Shown here: piece by piece, positions 23,403 through 32,753 of the stretch
How positions within the stretch are numbered: the first letter of the stretch is position 1
Layout of the letters: every line of letters begins with the position of its first letter
Source of the DNA: Oscillospiraceae bacterium
GTDB lineage: Bacteria; Bacillota; Clostridia; Oscillospirales; Ruminococcaceae
Length of the DNA stretch: 33,869 nt
Reading direction: 5' to 3'
NCBI GenBank assembly: GCA_016296165.1
Contig: JAEDJV010000011.1
Location: 1-33,869, forward strand
Position numbers and translations under genes: made by a program
Notes under the pieces: model-generated
The model's input: the letters and a program-made list of their open reading frames with translations, nothing else
Databases searched by the model: none
Told to the model about the DNA's origin: nothing

Positions 23403-24578
23403 ATGAAAAGAATAGCTTTTATTAATCAGCGTTACGGGCTCGAGGTTAATGGCGGATCAGAATACTATACACGTCTGATGGCCGAACGGCTTGCCGGCAG
23501 ATACGAAGTCGAGGTGCTTACTACAAAAGCACTCGACTACGTAAAATGGGAAAATCACTATGAACAGGATACAGAGATAATAAACAACGTTCTGGTGAGA
23601 AGGTTTAAAACAGACAGGAACAGAGCAGAGGATTTTAATAAGTACAACGAAAAATATCTTACCTTTATCAGAGAAAACGGCGGAGACATAGCAAAAGAGG
23701 AAAAATGGTTTGAAAAACAGGGACCGGTTTCCTCCGAATGTATAGAATTTATCCGCAGTAATGCTGATAAGTATGATATTTTTATTTTTGTAACATATCT
23801 TTATTATCTTACTGTAAAAGGTCTTCCGGAGGTAAGTGAAAAGGCGGTTCTTATCCCTACCGCACACGAAGAACCGTATATACATTTTAAATTTTATGAG
23901 GATTTCTTTAAAAAGCCGGCAGGTTTCATTTTCCTTACCGACGAGGAAAAGGAACTTGTACACAGTCTATTTAAAAATGAAGATATACCGTATGATGTTA
24001 TGGGGACCGGTGTTGATGTTCCTGAAAACATTGATGCTGAGGGTTTCAGAAAAAAACATAACCTTACTGATTATATTATATACGTGGGTCGTATAGATGA
24101 GGGAAAGAACTGTCCTCAGCTTTTTCAGTATTTCAGGGAGTATAAAAAGAGAAATAAAAATACTCTTAAGCTTGTACTTATGGGAAAACCAGTGTGTGAC
24201 ATACCTGATGACAAGGATATACTGAATCTTGGCTTTGTAAGTGAACAGGAAAAATTCGATGGTATAGCAGGCGCAAGGATGCTGGTTCTTCCTTCAAAGT
24301 TTGAAAGTCTGTCAATCTCTGTTCTTGAAGCCATGTCCCTTGGCGTTCCTGTACTTGTAAACGGTGCCTGTGAAGTACTTAAGGGACACTGCCTGAAGAG
24401 TGACGGCGGTCTTTACTATAACAATTATTTTGAATTTGAGGGCTGTCTTGAGTATATGCTTAAAAATCGTGAAAACATGGAGATTATGAGCCGTAACTCA
24501 GAGCTTTATATAGATAAGTATTACAGGTGGGATGTAATTACAGACAGATTTTCAGAATTTCTTGAGAAGATCCGATAA
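23403..24578 (+). CDS. GT4 family glycosyltransferase (second of a paralogous pair)
   Basis: The 391 residues align along the whole length with the preceding gene product: a VNGGSEYY glycine loop, YVGRIDEGKNCPQLF in the donor domain, E-x7-E in Glu-Ser-Leu-Ser-Ile-Ser-Val-Leu-Glu, then CEV, SDGGLY and YFEFEGC. The acceptor-domain halves differ more than the donor halves, which suggests the same donor sugar but different acceptors or linkages. The ribosome-binding site (AGGGT) is weak. Confidence 0.87.
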   Translation: MKRIAFINQRYGLEVNGGSEYYTRLMAERLAGRYEVEVLTTKALDYVKWENHYEQDTEIINNVLVRRFKTDRNRAEDFNKYNEKYLTFIRENGGDIAKEEKWFEKQGPVSSECIEFIRSNADKYDIFIFVTYLYYLTVKGLPEVSEKAVLIPTAHEEPYIHFKFYEDFFKKPAGFIFLTDEEKELVHSLFKNEDIPYDVMGTGVDVPENIDAEGFRKKHNLTDYIIYVGRIDEGKNCPQLFQYFREYKKRNKNTLKLVLMGKPVCDIPDDKDILNLGFVSEQEKFDGIAGARMLVLPSKFESLSISVLEAMSLGVPVLVNGACEVLKGHCLKSDGGLYYNNYFEFEGCLEYMLKNRENMEIMSRNSELYIDKYYRWDVITDRFSEFLEKIR

Positions 24579-24616
24579 AAAAACTGATGAATTTTATGTT
24601 TGGGAAAGGGTTGTAA

Positions 24617-26650
24617 ATGTTTTTATTTTCTTTATTTGTTTGTGTATTTTTAATGCTGCTGATAACAGGTATGATGTTTCCGCATATCAATATATTAAAA
24701 TCAGCAGTCGTTTCTGTTTCACTTTTCTTTTGCCTTTATACAATTGTAAGCAGTATGTTTTTTCTGGCTGATAATTTCAGAATGCTTTATGTCATGCTGG
24801 TTTGTGGTTTAATACTTTCCGGAATACTGCTGTTTTTATTTCTGGTAAAAAAGAAAAGACCGGTGTATGACTTTGATATCAGGCAAGTCATTCTTCCGAT
24901 GCTTGTATGCATTGCGTCAGTACCTTTTGTGACGCTTAAAAATCAATATTTTGGTATGGGGCAGGATCAGGGTGTTTATCAGACTGTTGCTGTGAATTAT
25001 TGTTACGGAATTACAGACAGAGAGCAGACTATTGATGAATACAGCATACTGCCTGATGAAGATGCCAGGGCCTGCAGGGAAATAGCTGAGGAATATTTCG
25101 GCGGCTATGATCTTGACTATACCTTGTATGTGGATACAGACAAGGATGAATCAGTTTTGCCCGGAATGTATCATGGCATACCTGTTTTTGCGTCAATGCT
25201 TGCACTCTGGGCAAAGATATCAGGAATTCCGGGTATGCTTGGGATACAGACTGTCTTTTATGTATGTTCCATAATGCTTGTAATGTTTGCCTGTTCCAAT
25301 ATGAAACTGAAAGGATATGCGCAGGTCATTGCAGGACTGGTTACGGCATTCTGCTCTGTGGTAATATGGGTGACAAAGTCAGCACTTACCGAGCCGTTCC
25401 AGATGCTTTTATTTTCATTGTTTATATACTTTATAACTGACAATGATAATAAAAACAGAAGATGGTTTTCTGTATTTCCTGTTATAGCGTTTTCTTTTTT
25501 CCATGTGTGTATATTTACAATTGTATCGGTATATCTGGTTATCTATATATGCAGATATATTTTTGAAAAAGAAAAACAGTTTATTTACTGTTCATTCATA
25601 ACAGTTGCGGCTTATATTGCCGGATACTTTACTATGTTTATTCAGCAGCCGCAGTACACTATGAAAAATTACAGAGACATTTATGAACGGTTGAATTTTT
25701 TAAGCGAGGACAATATGAGAGCAGTAATTTTACTGACCTGTATTGCAGTTTTTATTGTTCTGGCATCGTTTTTTTCAGTTTATGAAAAGACAGCAAAATC
25801 CGATGATCTGCTGAAAAAAATAAATGAAAAAAATATATATAAAATTGCAGTGATTATTGTTCTGGTGCTGCCGGTTATATATATGGCGGTAAAAATGTTT
25901 ATGAAATCATATACGTTTGATGACGTCAGAAATACATCGATAGCAGGTTTTACAATGACCACAGGTGCTTTTATCCTTCCGTTTGCTATGATAACGGTGA
26001 TTATAAAAACTGATATCGTTACAAAGGATACAGACAGACTTACTGTATTTACTCTCTTTGCTTACTGTGTTCTTTTCTATTCTGCGTTCTTAAGACCGGA
26101 TATAAAGTTCTATTATTATTATTCCCGCTATCTGGCTCCGTTTATTCCTGTGCTTGCTGTGTTTACAGCACTTGCTGCAGACAGATGCAGATGGTTTGTT
26201 TCTGTTCCGGTTGCAGCCGCTTCAATGGCTTGTATTATGCCGTTTAATATTTATCTTAAGAATAATATGGATGATACCAGAACAGAATGGAGTCTGGAAG
26301 AAGACTACAGTCAGGTAATATCAGAAGGTGACTGTGTTATTATTGATGAAGATATGCTCCAGACATCGTATTTTACAGTAAGAAATATGAACAGAGCAGC
26401 TGTTTTTCCGGTGTACAGGGAACTTACAGAAGAAATTGAATTTCTTGAAGATCATTATAATAACATATATTATCTTACGGATGATGAAATTATCGACTAT
26501 CCGGATGGGTATGATGTTGTGTACAGCAATATTCTTTACAGAAGTGAAGATGATCTGAATAATGTTGGAGAGATATTTCCGATGAGTACCGAATTTTATT
26601 CAGATACCAGGAAGGTACGGATACTTTATATGAATACAGATAAACAATAA
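24617..26650 (+). CDS. Large multi-spanning membrane protein, probable GT-C-type glycosyltransferase
   Basis: The ATG at 24617 follows GAAAGGG by 6 bases. The 677-residue protein has roughly a dozen membrane helices, a soluble loop after the third and a soluble C-terminal region (from about 550). After the early helices comes FGMGQDQGVYQ; an acidic residue in this first extracellular loop followed by Gly and Tyr is the place of the catalytic Asp in GT-C enzymes such as the PMT/ArnT class. These use polyprenyl-phosphate sugars and act outside the membrane. The next gene encodes an enzyme type that makes such donors. No full family signature is recognised, so the assignment rests on topology, the Asp motif and context. 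Confidence 0.65.
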   Translation: MFLFSLFVCVFLMLLITGMMFPHINILKSAVVSVSLFFCLYTIVSSMFFLADNFRMLYVMLVCGLILSGILLFLFLVKKKRPVYDFDIRQVILPMLVCIASVPFVTLKNQYFGMGQDQGVYQTVAVNYCYGITDREQTIDEYSILPDEDARACREIAEEYFGGYDLDYTLYVDTDKDESVLPGMYHGIPVFASMLALWAKISGIPGMLGIQTVFYVCSIMLVMFACSNMKLKGYAQVIAGLVTAFCSVVIWVTKSALTEPFQMLLFSLFIYFITDNDNKNRRWFSVFPVIAFSFFHVCIFTIVSVYLVIYICRYIFEKEKQFIYCSFITVAAYIAGYFTMFIQQPQYTMKNYRDIYERLNFLSEDNMRAVILLTCIAVFIVLASFFSVYEKTAKSDDLLKKINEKNIYKIAVIIVLVLPVIYMAVKMFMKSYTFDDVRNTSIAGFTMTTGAFILPFAMITVIIKTDIVTKDTDRLTVFTLFAYCVLFYSAFLRPDIKFYYYYSRYLAPFIPVLAVFTALAADRCRWFVSVPVAAASMACIMPFNIYLKNNMDDTRTEWSLEEDYSQVISEGDCVIIDEDMLQTSYFTVRNMNRAAVFPVYRELTEEIEFLEDHYNNIYYLTDDEIIDYPDGYDVVYSNILYRSEDDLNNVGEIFPMSTEFYSDTRKVRILYMNTDKQ

Positions 26651-26674
26651 GGGTTAATTTGGAGGACTGATAAT

Positions 26675-27637
26675 ATGAAACTGATTATTCAGATACCATG
26701 CTATAATGAAGAAGAGACACTTGAAATAACATACAATGATCTTCCAAAGCATATAGAGGGAATAGATACAATCGAATATCTTATAATCAATGACGGAAGC
26801 AAGGATAAAACAGTTGAAAAAGCAAGGGAACTCGGTTTTCATCACATTGTGTCATTTAAACAGAACAAAGGCCTTGCCAAAGGGTTTACAGCAGGCCTTG
26901 ATGCCTGTCTCCACCTCGGTGCGGATATCATAGTAAATACTGATGCTGATAATCAGTACTGCGGAGCTGATATTGAAAAGCTTGTGCGTCCGATTCTTGA
27001 TGAGAAGGCAGATATAGTAATAGGTGAACGTCCTATTGATGAAACCGAGCATTTTTCATGGAAGAAGAAAAAGTTTCAGCATCTTGGAAGCTGGGTGGTA
27101 AGAGTGGCTTCAGGTACAGATATTCCTGATGCGCCAAGTGGTTTCAGAGCTTATTCCAGAGAAGCGGCGCTTCGTATAAACGTTGTAAACAACTACACAT
27201 ACACACTTGAAACTATTATACAGGCCGGACACAACAAGACGGCGATGATATCAGTTCCAATCAGAACAAATGCTGAAACCAGACCTTCGCGTCTGTTCTC
27301 AAGTATGTGGAGATATATGAAGCGTTCTGCGTCAGTTATAACAAGATCGACAATTATGTATAGTCCTCTCAGATTTTTCGGTATAGTTGGTGTTGTTCTT
27401 TTCGTTCTGGGCCTTATACTCGGAATAAGATTTCTCGTGTTTTTCCTTTCCGGAGACGGAGACGGACATATACAATCCCTTATTCTCACAGCCATTCTCA
27501 TGATGCTTGGTTTTCAGACAGTTATCACAGGTTTGCTTGCTGATACTATCGCAGCCAACAGAAAGATAATGGAGGATATTCAGTACAGAGTAAGAAAAAT
27601 GGAGTGTGAAACGGATAGGGAAAAATGTATAAAATAA
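26675..27637 (+). CDS. GT2 family polyprenyl-phosphate glycosyltransferase (DPM1/GtrB-like)
   Basis: It has 320 residues and begins after GGAGG. The GT-A domain (1 to about 220) shows IPCYNEEETL at 6-15, Asn-Asp-Gly-Ser near 40, Asn-Thr-Asp-Ala-Asp-Asn-Gln near 88-94 (the metal-binding Asp-x-Asp), and a Pro-Ser-Gly-Phe-Arg-Ala motif near 150. Two C-terminal membrane helices (about 232-255 and 265-290) match enzymes that transfer a hexose from a nucleotide sugar to dolichyl or undecaprenyl phosphate. It likely provides the donor for the GT-C-like protein encoded just upstream. Its end overlaps the next gene by 13 bases. Confidence 0.88.
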   Translation: MKLIIQIPCYNEEETLEITYNDLPKHIEGIDTIEYLIINDGSKDKTVEKARELGFHHIVSFKQNKGLAKGFTAGLDACLHLGADIIVNTDADNQYCGADIEKLVRPILDEKADIVIGERPIDETEHFSWKKKKFQHLGSWVVRVASGTDIPDAPSGFRAYSREAALRINVVNNYTYTLETIIQAGHNKTAMISVPIRTNAETRPSRLFSSMWRYMKRSASVITRSTIMYSPLRFFGIVGVVLFVLGLILGIRFLVFFLSGDGDGHIQSLILTAILMMLGFQTVITGLLADTIAANRKIMEDIQYRVRKMECETDREKCIK

Positions 27638-28620
27638 AAGACATCAGAAAAAAACGCATTTTATATATTACAACAAAGAATACGGACTATATACGTGTAA
27701 CTCAGGAAACGGGTATTCTGAAAAATCAGGAAAATGAAGTGACAGTTGCAGGAAGCAGTGACAAAAGCTACCTGAAACGCCTTCTCCATGTATGGAAGTT
27801 TCTTCTTAAGACTGATATGGAAAAATATGATATGACATTTGTGGGTTTTGCCCCTCAGCTTGTTATTCCTCTTTTTAAGAGAAAGCTTAAGAAAAAAACT
27901 CTGATAATGGATTTTTTTATTTCCGTTTATGATACACTTGTATTTGACAGAAAAAAGTTCAGACCGGGCGGATTTATTGCCGGGATACTGAAACGGCTGG
28001 ACACATTTACGATAAATGCGGCAGAGTGGGTGATTGCTGATACCAGGGCACATGCTGATTATTTTTGCAGCGAGTTCGGATATCCTGCTGAAAAAACGGA
28101 GGTTCTTTATCTGGAGGCTGACAGAAACATATATTATCCTAGAGAATGTGTTAAACCGGATAAATATCAGGGGAAGTTCGTTGTGCTTTACTTTGGCAGT
28201 ATTCTTCCGCTTCAGGGAATAGAGGTTATCCTTGACGCAGCAGAGCTCCTTGAAAATGAAGACAATCTCCGGATTGTAGTAATCGGCCCTGTAAAATGCG
28301 GGAAGAAAGCACAGCGCATTACAGAGTACATTGACTGGCTTCCTCAGGAGGAACTGGCTGAATATATATCATATGCCGATCTGTGTCTTGGCGGGCATTT
28401 TAGTTCGGATATAAACAAGGCAAAAAGAACGATAGCAGGGAAAACCTATATCTATACTGCAATGGAAAAGCCGGTTATACTTGGTGACAATAGCGCTAAC
28501 AGAGAACTTTTTGAAGAGTCTGACAAGGTTCATTTTGTCCCGAGGGGTGACGCAAAGGCTCTTGCCCGGGCGATACTGAAAGAGAAACAAATATATGAAA
28601 AAGATTGCTGGTATAATTAA
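27625..28620 (+). CDS. Glycosyltransferase of the GT4-like GT-B class, divergent
   Basis: The 331 residues show a GT-B C-terminal half with LYFGSILPLQGIEVILDAA near 188-206, which is the donor-domain start, and a later GKTYIYTAMEKPVILGD stretch that corresponds to the usual Lys-Leu-x-Glu-Tyr-Met-Ala-x-Gly-Lys-Pro-Val. A standard E-x7-E motif is not visible, so donor binding may differ from the other GT4 enzymes here. It starts inside the preceding gene and itself overlaps the next by 26 bases, so it is clearly co-translated with the decoration genes. Function within the pathway is unknown. Confidence 0.75.
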   Translation: MYKIKDIRKKRILYITTKNTDYIRVTQETGILKNQENEVTVAGSSDKSYLKRLLHVWKFLLKTDMEKYDMTFVGFAPQLVIPLFKRKLKKKTLIMDFFISVYDTLVFDRKKFRPGGFIAGILKRLDTFTINAAEWVIADTRAHADYFCSEFGYPAEKTEVLYLEADRNIYYPRECVKPDKYQGKFVVLYFGSILPLQGIEVILDAAELLENEDNLRIVVIGPVKCGKKAQRITEYIDWLPQEELAEYISYADLCLGGHFSSDINKAKRTIAGKTYIYTAMEKPVILGDNSANRELFEESDKVHFVPRGDAKALARAILKEKQIYEKDCWYN

Positions 28621-29551
28621 AAAACACTATAAAAAGTTCGGAACCCTTCTGATGATAGCGGCAGTGTTTTTTATAGTGAAAAAAATACTGTCCATGGATG
28701 CTGACTATTCAGTGCTGTTCAGCGGAAAAACCGCTGTTTATACAGTAATTTGCATGCTTATTCAGACGGCTGTTATTATTTTTATGAGCATACCATGGTT
28801 AAAGCTTGTAAAGATACTTTCATCTGAACAGATACCGTACAGAAAGGCACTTGCTGTATATACAAAATCAAATTTTCTGAAGTATGTTCCGGGAAATGTG
28901 TTTCAGTATATCGGGAGAAATCAGCTGGCAGCGGATATGGGAATAAGTCATGCTGATGTCACTTGTGCAACGGTTATGGACATTATTTTCAGCATGGCAG
29001 CCCCGTTCACAATCGGACTTGTTCTTGTGGGCAGCGGTGCAGGAAAAATACTTGAAGTTTACGGAAAGAATTTTCTTGTTGCCGGTCTGGCGGGTGCTAC
29101 GGTTTTACTTGCTGTTATTCTAGTCGTTTTCAGATTCAGACACAGGTTTTCCCCGACTCTTGAAAAGTACAGAAAAATCTTCATGAAACAGAATATATCC
29201 CGTATTCTTCTGACATTTATGTACTATCTTGTTCAGAATGCGGTTACAGTTCTTATGTGCATTCTTGCTCTGAGATATATAATTGGTATTACACAGAATA
29301 TGTCCGGTATTCTGATGTTTTCGGGTGTGTATCTGTTCTCCTGGATAGTAGGATTTATAACACCCGGCGCTCCGGGAGGGATAGGTGTCAGAGAAGCGGT
29401 TATGATGCTCGTATGCGGCGAACAGGCAGGCTCAGACGATATTGTGCTTTTCCTGATAGTGATGAGAGTGGTATCGGTGGCTGCTGACGCACTGGCATTT
29501 GTCGTGGGCCTGGTTGTCGGCGCAGGGCTTAAGACTGATGATGATAAATAA
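28595..29551 (+). CDS. Flippase-like membrane protein (lysylphosphatidylglycerol synthase transmembrane family)
   Basis: It has 318 residues with about eight membrane helices. The family hallmarks are Asn-Phe-Leu-Lys-Tyr-Val-Pro-Gly-Asn in the first third and Gly-Ala-Pro-Gly-Gly-Ile-Gly-Val-Arg-Glu-Ala near residue 263. The soluble aminoacyl-transfer domain of MprF is absent, so this is not a lipid lysylating enzyme; stand-alone members are found beside glycan genes and are proposed lipid or lipid-sugar flippases. As the last gene of the operon, it completes a possible GT2, GT-C and flippase set for decoration on the outside. No terminator follows. Confidence 0.82.
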   Translation: MKKIAGIIKKHYKKFGTLLMIAAVFFIVKKILSMDADYSVLFSGKTAVYTVICMLIQTAVIIFMSIPWLKLVKILSSEQIPYRKALAVYTKSNFLKYVPGNVFQYIGRNQLAADMGISHADVTCATVMDIIFSMAAPFTIGLVLVGSGAGKILEVYGKNFLVAGLAGATVLLAVILVVFRFRHRFSPTLEKYRKIFMKQNISRILLTFMYYLVQNAVTVLMCILALRYIIGITQNMSGILMFSGVYLFSWIVGFITPGAPGGIGVREAVMMLVCGEQAGSDDIVLFLIVMRVVSVAADALAFVVGLVVGAGLKTDDDK

Positions 29552-29579
29552 AAAATTGCTACAAATATAATTATTTTAA

Positions 29580-29608
29580 TATACATTTTGCCGAACGTGG
29601 CATATAAT
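29580..29608 (+). promoter_or_regulatory. Sigma-A promoter of the GH16 lipoprotein gene
   Basis: TATACA (29580-29585, 4 of 6 consensus bases) and a perfect TATAAT (29603-29608) are 17 bases apart, about 50 bases before the ATG at 29658. As no terminator lies before it, readthrough from the polysaccharide operon is also possible. Confidence 0.6.
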
Positions 29609-29657
29609 TTACTTATAAGAATCGCAAACATTCCTTTATAATCAGGAGGAAAAACAT

Positions 29658-31154
29658 ATGAATTTTAAAAAAATACTCACATTAAGCTGCTGTCTGACAC
29701 TTGCACTTAATATGTTTACAGGATGCGGCAGTGAAAAAACCGATTCATCCGGATCTGCAGCAGAAAGTACAACGCAGGATTCACAGTCTGAAGTTACTGA
29801 AGCTGAAGTAACAGAAGCACAGGAAGAAGAGTACGAACCTGAGGTAGTTGAAGTGCCTGAACTTGAAGGATATTCACTCCTCTGGAATGATGAATTCAGC
29901 GGTAAGGAGCTTGACAGAACTATCTGGACATATGATCCTCACGAACCGGGCTGGACTAATTCAGAACTGCAGGAATATACTACTTCTGAAGAAAATGTAT
30001 TTACAAGAGACGGAAAACTCGTGCTCAAGGCTATAAAAACAAAAGATGAAAACGGAAACGCCTATTACACTTCCGGAAAGATCAAGGGGCAGAACCTCAA
30101 AGACTTTATGTACGGTAAGGTAGTAGCAAGGGCAAAAGTTCCTGAAGGAAAGGGGTTATGGCCTGCTATCTGGATGATGCCTACAGACGAACAGCACTAT
30201 GGTCAGTGGCCTAAGTGCGGTGAGATCGATATTATGGAAGTTCTCGGACACCAGACAGATACTGCATACGGAACAGTACACTATGGTGAACCACATGGGG
30301 AACAGCAGGGAACGTATGTTCTTGAAGGCTCAGATACATTTGCAAGTGATTTCCACGAATTTTCAGTTGAGTGGGAACCGGGTGAGATGCGCTGGTATAT
30401 AGATGGAAATCTCTATCACACAGTAAACGACTGGTTCTCAGCTGTTGACGGTGAAGACGACAAGCCGTATCCGGCACCGTTTGACCAGACATTCTTTGTT
30501 CAGCTCAATCTTGCAGTAGGCGGTACATGGCCGGGAAATCCTGATGCAACAACTGACTTTGAAAAGGCAGAATTCCTTATAGATTATGTTCGTGTATATC
30601 AGAAACCTGAGTATGATACAAACGTAACCAAGCCGGTTCCGGATTTCAGAGAACCTCTCGAAGACGGAAACTATATCTACAATGGTGACTTTGCTGAGGC
30701 CGAGGCGCTCGACGATGAAGACAACTGGAGATTTCTCCTCTTCAATGAAGGTGAAGGCTCAGCTGAGATAAAAGACAATACACTCACAGTAAAGACAGAC
30801 GCATGGGGTACAGAGGATTATTCTGTACAGATTGTGCAGGCTGAACTCCCTATGTACAAAGGAAGCAAGTACAGACTTACATTTGATGCATGTGCATCGG
30901 AAAAGCGTAAGATGAAGGTTTGTATCTCAGCTCCTACAAGCGGCTGGGTGCGTTATCTTCAGGATACACCTGTAGGTCTTACAACTGAATGGCAGTCATA
31001 TGCGTATGAATTTGAAATGACCAAAAAGACTGATCATAACGGTCGTCTTGAATTTAATCTCGGAAGACGTTCATCTCTTGCTGATGTAAATATTAAGAAT
31101 GTACGTCTTGTACAGGTTGAAGAATTCAGCGATGATGCTGTATTTGTAAAATAA
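29658..31154 (+). CDS. GH16 family beta-glucanase lipoprotein with CBM4/9-type module
   Basis: A GGAGG site precedes the ATG. The signal ends at a lipobox-like Phe-Thr-Gly-Cys23, followed by a Ser/Thr/Glu-rich spacer to about residue 67. The GH16 domain (about 70-315) has WNDEFSG near 76, TNSELQEYT near 100, and the catalytic motif EIDIME with nucleophile Glu189 and acid/base Glu194. This pattern is that of laminarinase-like beta-1,3 or beta-1,3(4)-glucanases. Residues about 335-490 form a jelly-roll module resembling CBM4/9, starting with Tyr-Asn-Gly-Asp-Phe. There is no dockerin, so it is held on the membrane. It ends at a strong bidirectional terminator. Confidence 0.9.
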   Translation: MNFKKILTLSCCLTLALNMFTGCGSEKTDSSGSAAESTTQDSQSEVTEAEVTEAQEEEYEPEVVEVPELEGYSLLWNDEFSGKELDRTIWTYDPHEPGWTNSELQEYTTSEENVFTRDGKLVLKAIKTKDENGNAYYTSGKIKGQNLKDFMYGKVVARAKVPEGKGLWPAIWMMPTDEQHYGQWPKCGEIDIMEVLGHQTDTAYGTVHYGEPHGEQQGTYVLEGSDTFASDFHEFSVEWEPGEMRWYIDGNLYHTVNDWFSAVDGEDDKPYPAPFDQTFFVQLNLAVGGTWPGNPDATTDFEKAEFLIDYVRVYQKPEYDTNVTKPVPDFREPLEDGNYIYNGDFAEAEALDDEDNWRFLLFNEGEGSAEIKDNTLTVKTDAWGTEDYSVQIVQAELPMYKGSKYRLTFDACASEKRKMKVCISAPTSGWVRYLQDTPVGLTTEWQSYAYEFEMTKKTDHNGRLEFNLGRRSSLADVNIKNVRLVQVEEFSDDAVFVK

Positions 31155-31186
31155 GCTTTTTTCCCATCCTAAATTTTATACACAAG

Positions 31187-31225
31187 ACAAAAAGTCCCGG
31201 TTTTACTCCCGGGACTTTTTGTTTT
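31187..31225. terminator. Bidirectional terminator between GH16 and pyruvate kinase
   Basis: Arms 31187-31200 and 31209-31222 pair over 14 bp, including AGTCCCGG/CCGGGACT, with A and T tracts on the two sides. It serves both convergent transcripts. Confidence 0.92.
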
Positions 31226-31233
31226 GTGTGAAT

Positions 31234-32667
31234 TTATTTTATGATTTCCACTCTCATAAGATTTGTGTTTCCTGAAACGCCAAGAGGTACTCCGGCAGTA
31301 AGGACTACTGTATCTCCTGATTCAACAAATCCTGCTTTTTTTGCAGCCTCCGCAGCTTCCATGAAAAGTTCATCTGAATTTGTTTTTTCATCTATGACAA
31401 GCGGTACAACACCCCAGGACATATTCATCTGACGGCGGATATGCTCATCTGTTGTACAGCTGATTATAGGTACATCAGGTCTGTACTTTGATATGAGTCT
31501 TGCAGTTGAGCCTGCCTTTGTGACGGTTATTATAGCTCTTGCATTGAGGTCGTGCGCCGTTGTAACTGTTGCATGTGCGATAGCATTGGCGATTGTATGT
31601 GTTAAGTCAGCCATTGTCGTTGGCGGTCTGTTCTTGAATCGTGAACGGTAGTTAATGTTCTGTTCTGTGGTTTCAGCAATAAGTGCCATTGTTTTTACAG
31701 CGTCCACAGGATATTTTCCTGCAGCAGTCTCACCGGATAGCATTATAGCGCTTGTGCCGTCGTATATCGCGTTGGCCACGTCGGTTATCTCAGCTCGTGT
31801 AGGACGTGGATTTGATATCATTGATTCAAGCATCTGTGTTGCTGTGATGACTTGCTTTCCGGCGTTGTAGCCTTTGTGAATAAGTGTTTTCTGAATAGCA
31901 GGAATCTGTTCAAAAGGGATCTCGACGCCCATGTCACCCCGGGCAACCATTATGCCGTCTGCAACCTCGAGTATTTCGTCAATATTTTCAACGCCTTCGA
32001 GGTTCTCTATCTTTGCAATAATGCGGACATCGAACCAGCCAAGGCTGTGAGTGTATTTTCTGAGATAGTTTATGTCAGCGGAGGATCTTACGAAACTTGC
32101 AGCTATAAAGTCATATTTCATCTTGGCACCGAACTCAAGGTCGTTCATGTCAGCTTCTGAAATGAACGGCATGGAGAGTTTAACTCCCGGAACGTTTATG
32201 CCCTTGTTGTTTGAGAGGATGCCGCCGTGGATGATACGGCATTCGATATCGGTAGCAGTGATTTTTTCTGCAACCAGTTCAACAACACCGTCGTTTATAA
32301 GGATTCTGTTTCCGATAGAAACATCCTGAGGCAGCTTCTGAAAGGTTATGCTTCCCACCTTGTCAGTACATGGTACGTCACGTGTTGTCAGTGTGTAAAT
32401 GTCCCCGTCCTTTATCTCAACCGGTTTATCGTCGATAAATTTTCTCAGGCGTATTTCCGGTCCCTTTGTATCAAGCATAGTAGCTACAGGGAGATTAAGC
32501 TCCTCTCTGAGCCTGCATACCTGTTCGAGCCTCTTTTTATGAATCTCGTAGTCGCCGTGAGAAAAGTTAAAACGTGCAACGTTCATACCGGCTTTCATGA
32601 GTTCTCTCATAACAGAGTCATCATCAGTTGCAGGACCTACTGTGCAGACAATTTTTGTTTTACGCAT
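31234..32667 (-). CDS. pyk: Pyruvate kinase
   Basis: It transfers phosphate from phosphoenolpyruvate to ADP in the last step of glycolysis. Family motifs are complete: TKIVCTVGP at 4-12, Asn-Phe-Ser-His-Gly near 34, Ile-Ala-Lys-Ile-Glu near 218 (the catalytic Lys), MVARGDMGVE near 240 for the metal site, and a Met-Leu-Glu-Ser-Met helix. At 477 residues it lacks the C-terminal PEP-utilising extension found in many Bacilli. GGAGG lies 8 bases before the ATG, and it has its own promoter. It is a housekeeping gene unrelated to the neighbours. Confidence 0.97.
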   Translation of the reverse strand: MRKTKIVCTVGPATDDDSVMRELMKAGMNVARFNFSHGDYEIHKKRLEQVCRLREELNLPVATMLDTKGPEIRLRKFIDDKPVEIKDGDIYTLTTRDVPCTDKVGSITFQKLPQDVSIGNRILINDGVVELVAEKITATDIECRIIHGGILSNNKGINVPGVKLSMPFISEADMNDLEFGAKMKYDFIAASFVRSSADINYLRKYTHSLGWFDVRIIAKIENLEGVENIDEILEVADGIMVARGDMGVEIPFEQIPAIQKTLIHKGYNAGKQVITATQMLESMISNPRPTRAEITDVANAIYDGTSAIMLSGETAAGKYPVDAVKTMALIAETTEQNINYRSRFKNRPPTTMADLTHTIANAIAHATVTTAHDLNARAIITVTKAGSTARLISKYRPDVPIISCTTDEHIRRQMNMSWGVVPLVIDEKTNSDELFMEAAEAAKKAGFVESGDTVVLTAGVPLGVSGNTNLMRVEIIK

Positions 32668-32713
32668 TTTTTAATCCTCCGTTTTCTTATTTTCTTAAAT
32701 TATGTCCATTTAT

Positions 32714-32742
32714 ATTATATTCTATCTCGTTATAAAGGTCAA
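32714..32742 (-). promoter_or_regulatory. Sigma-A promoter of pyruvate kinase
   Basis: On the minus strand, TTGACC (32737-32742) and TATAAT (32714-32719) are separated by 17 bases, about 47 bases before the ATG. Confidence 0.85.
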
Positions 32743-32753
32743 TAATCTGCAAA

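Noticed and set aside
28595..29551. MprF (lysylphosphatidylglycerol synthase)
   Set aside because: Only the membrane half is present; the soluble catalytic domain that transfers lysine is absent.
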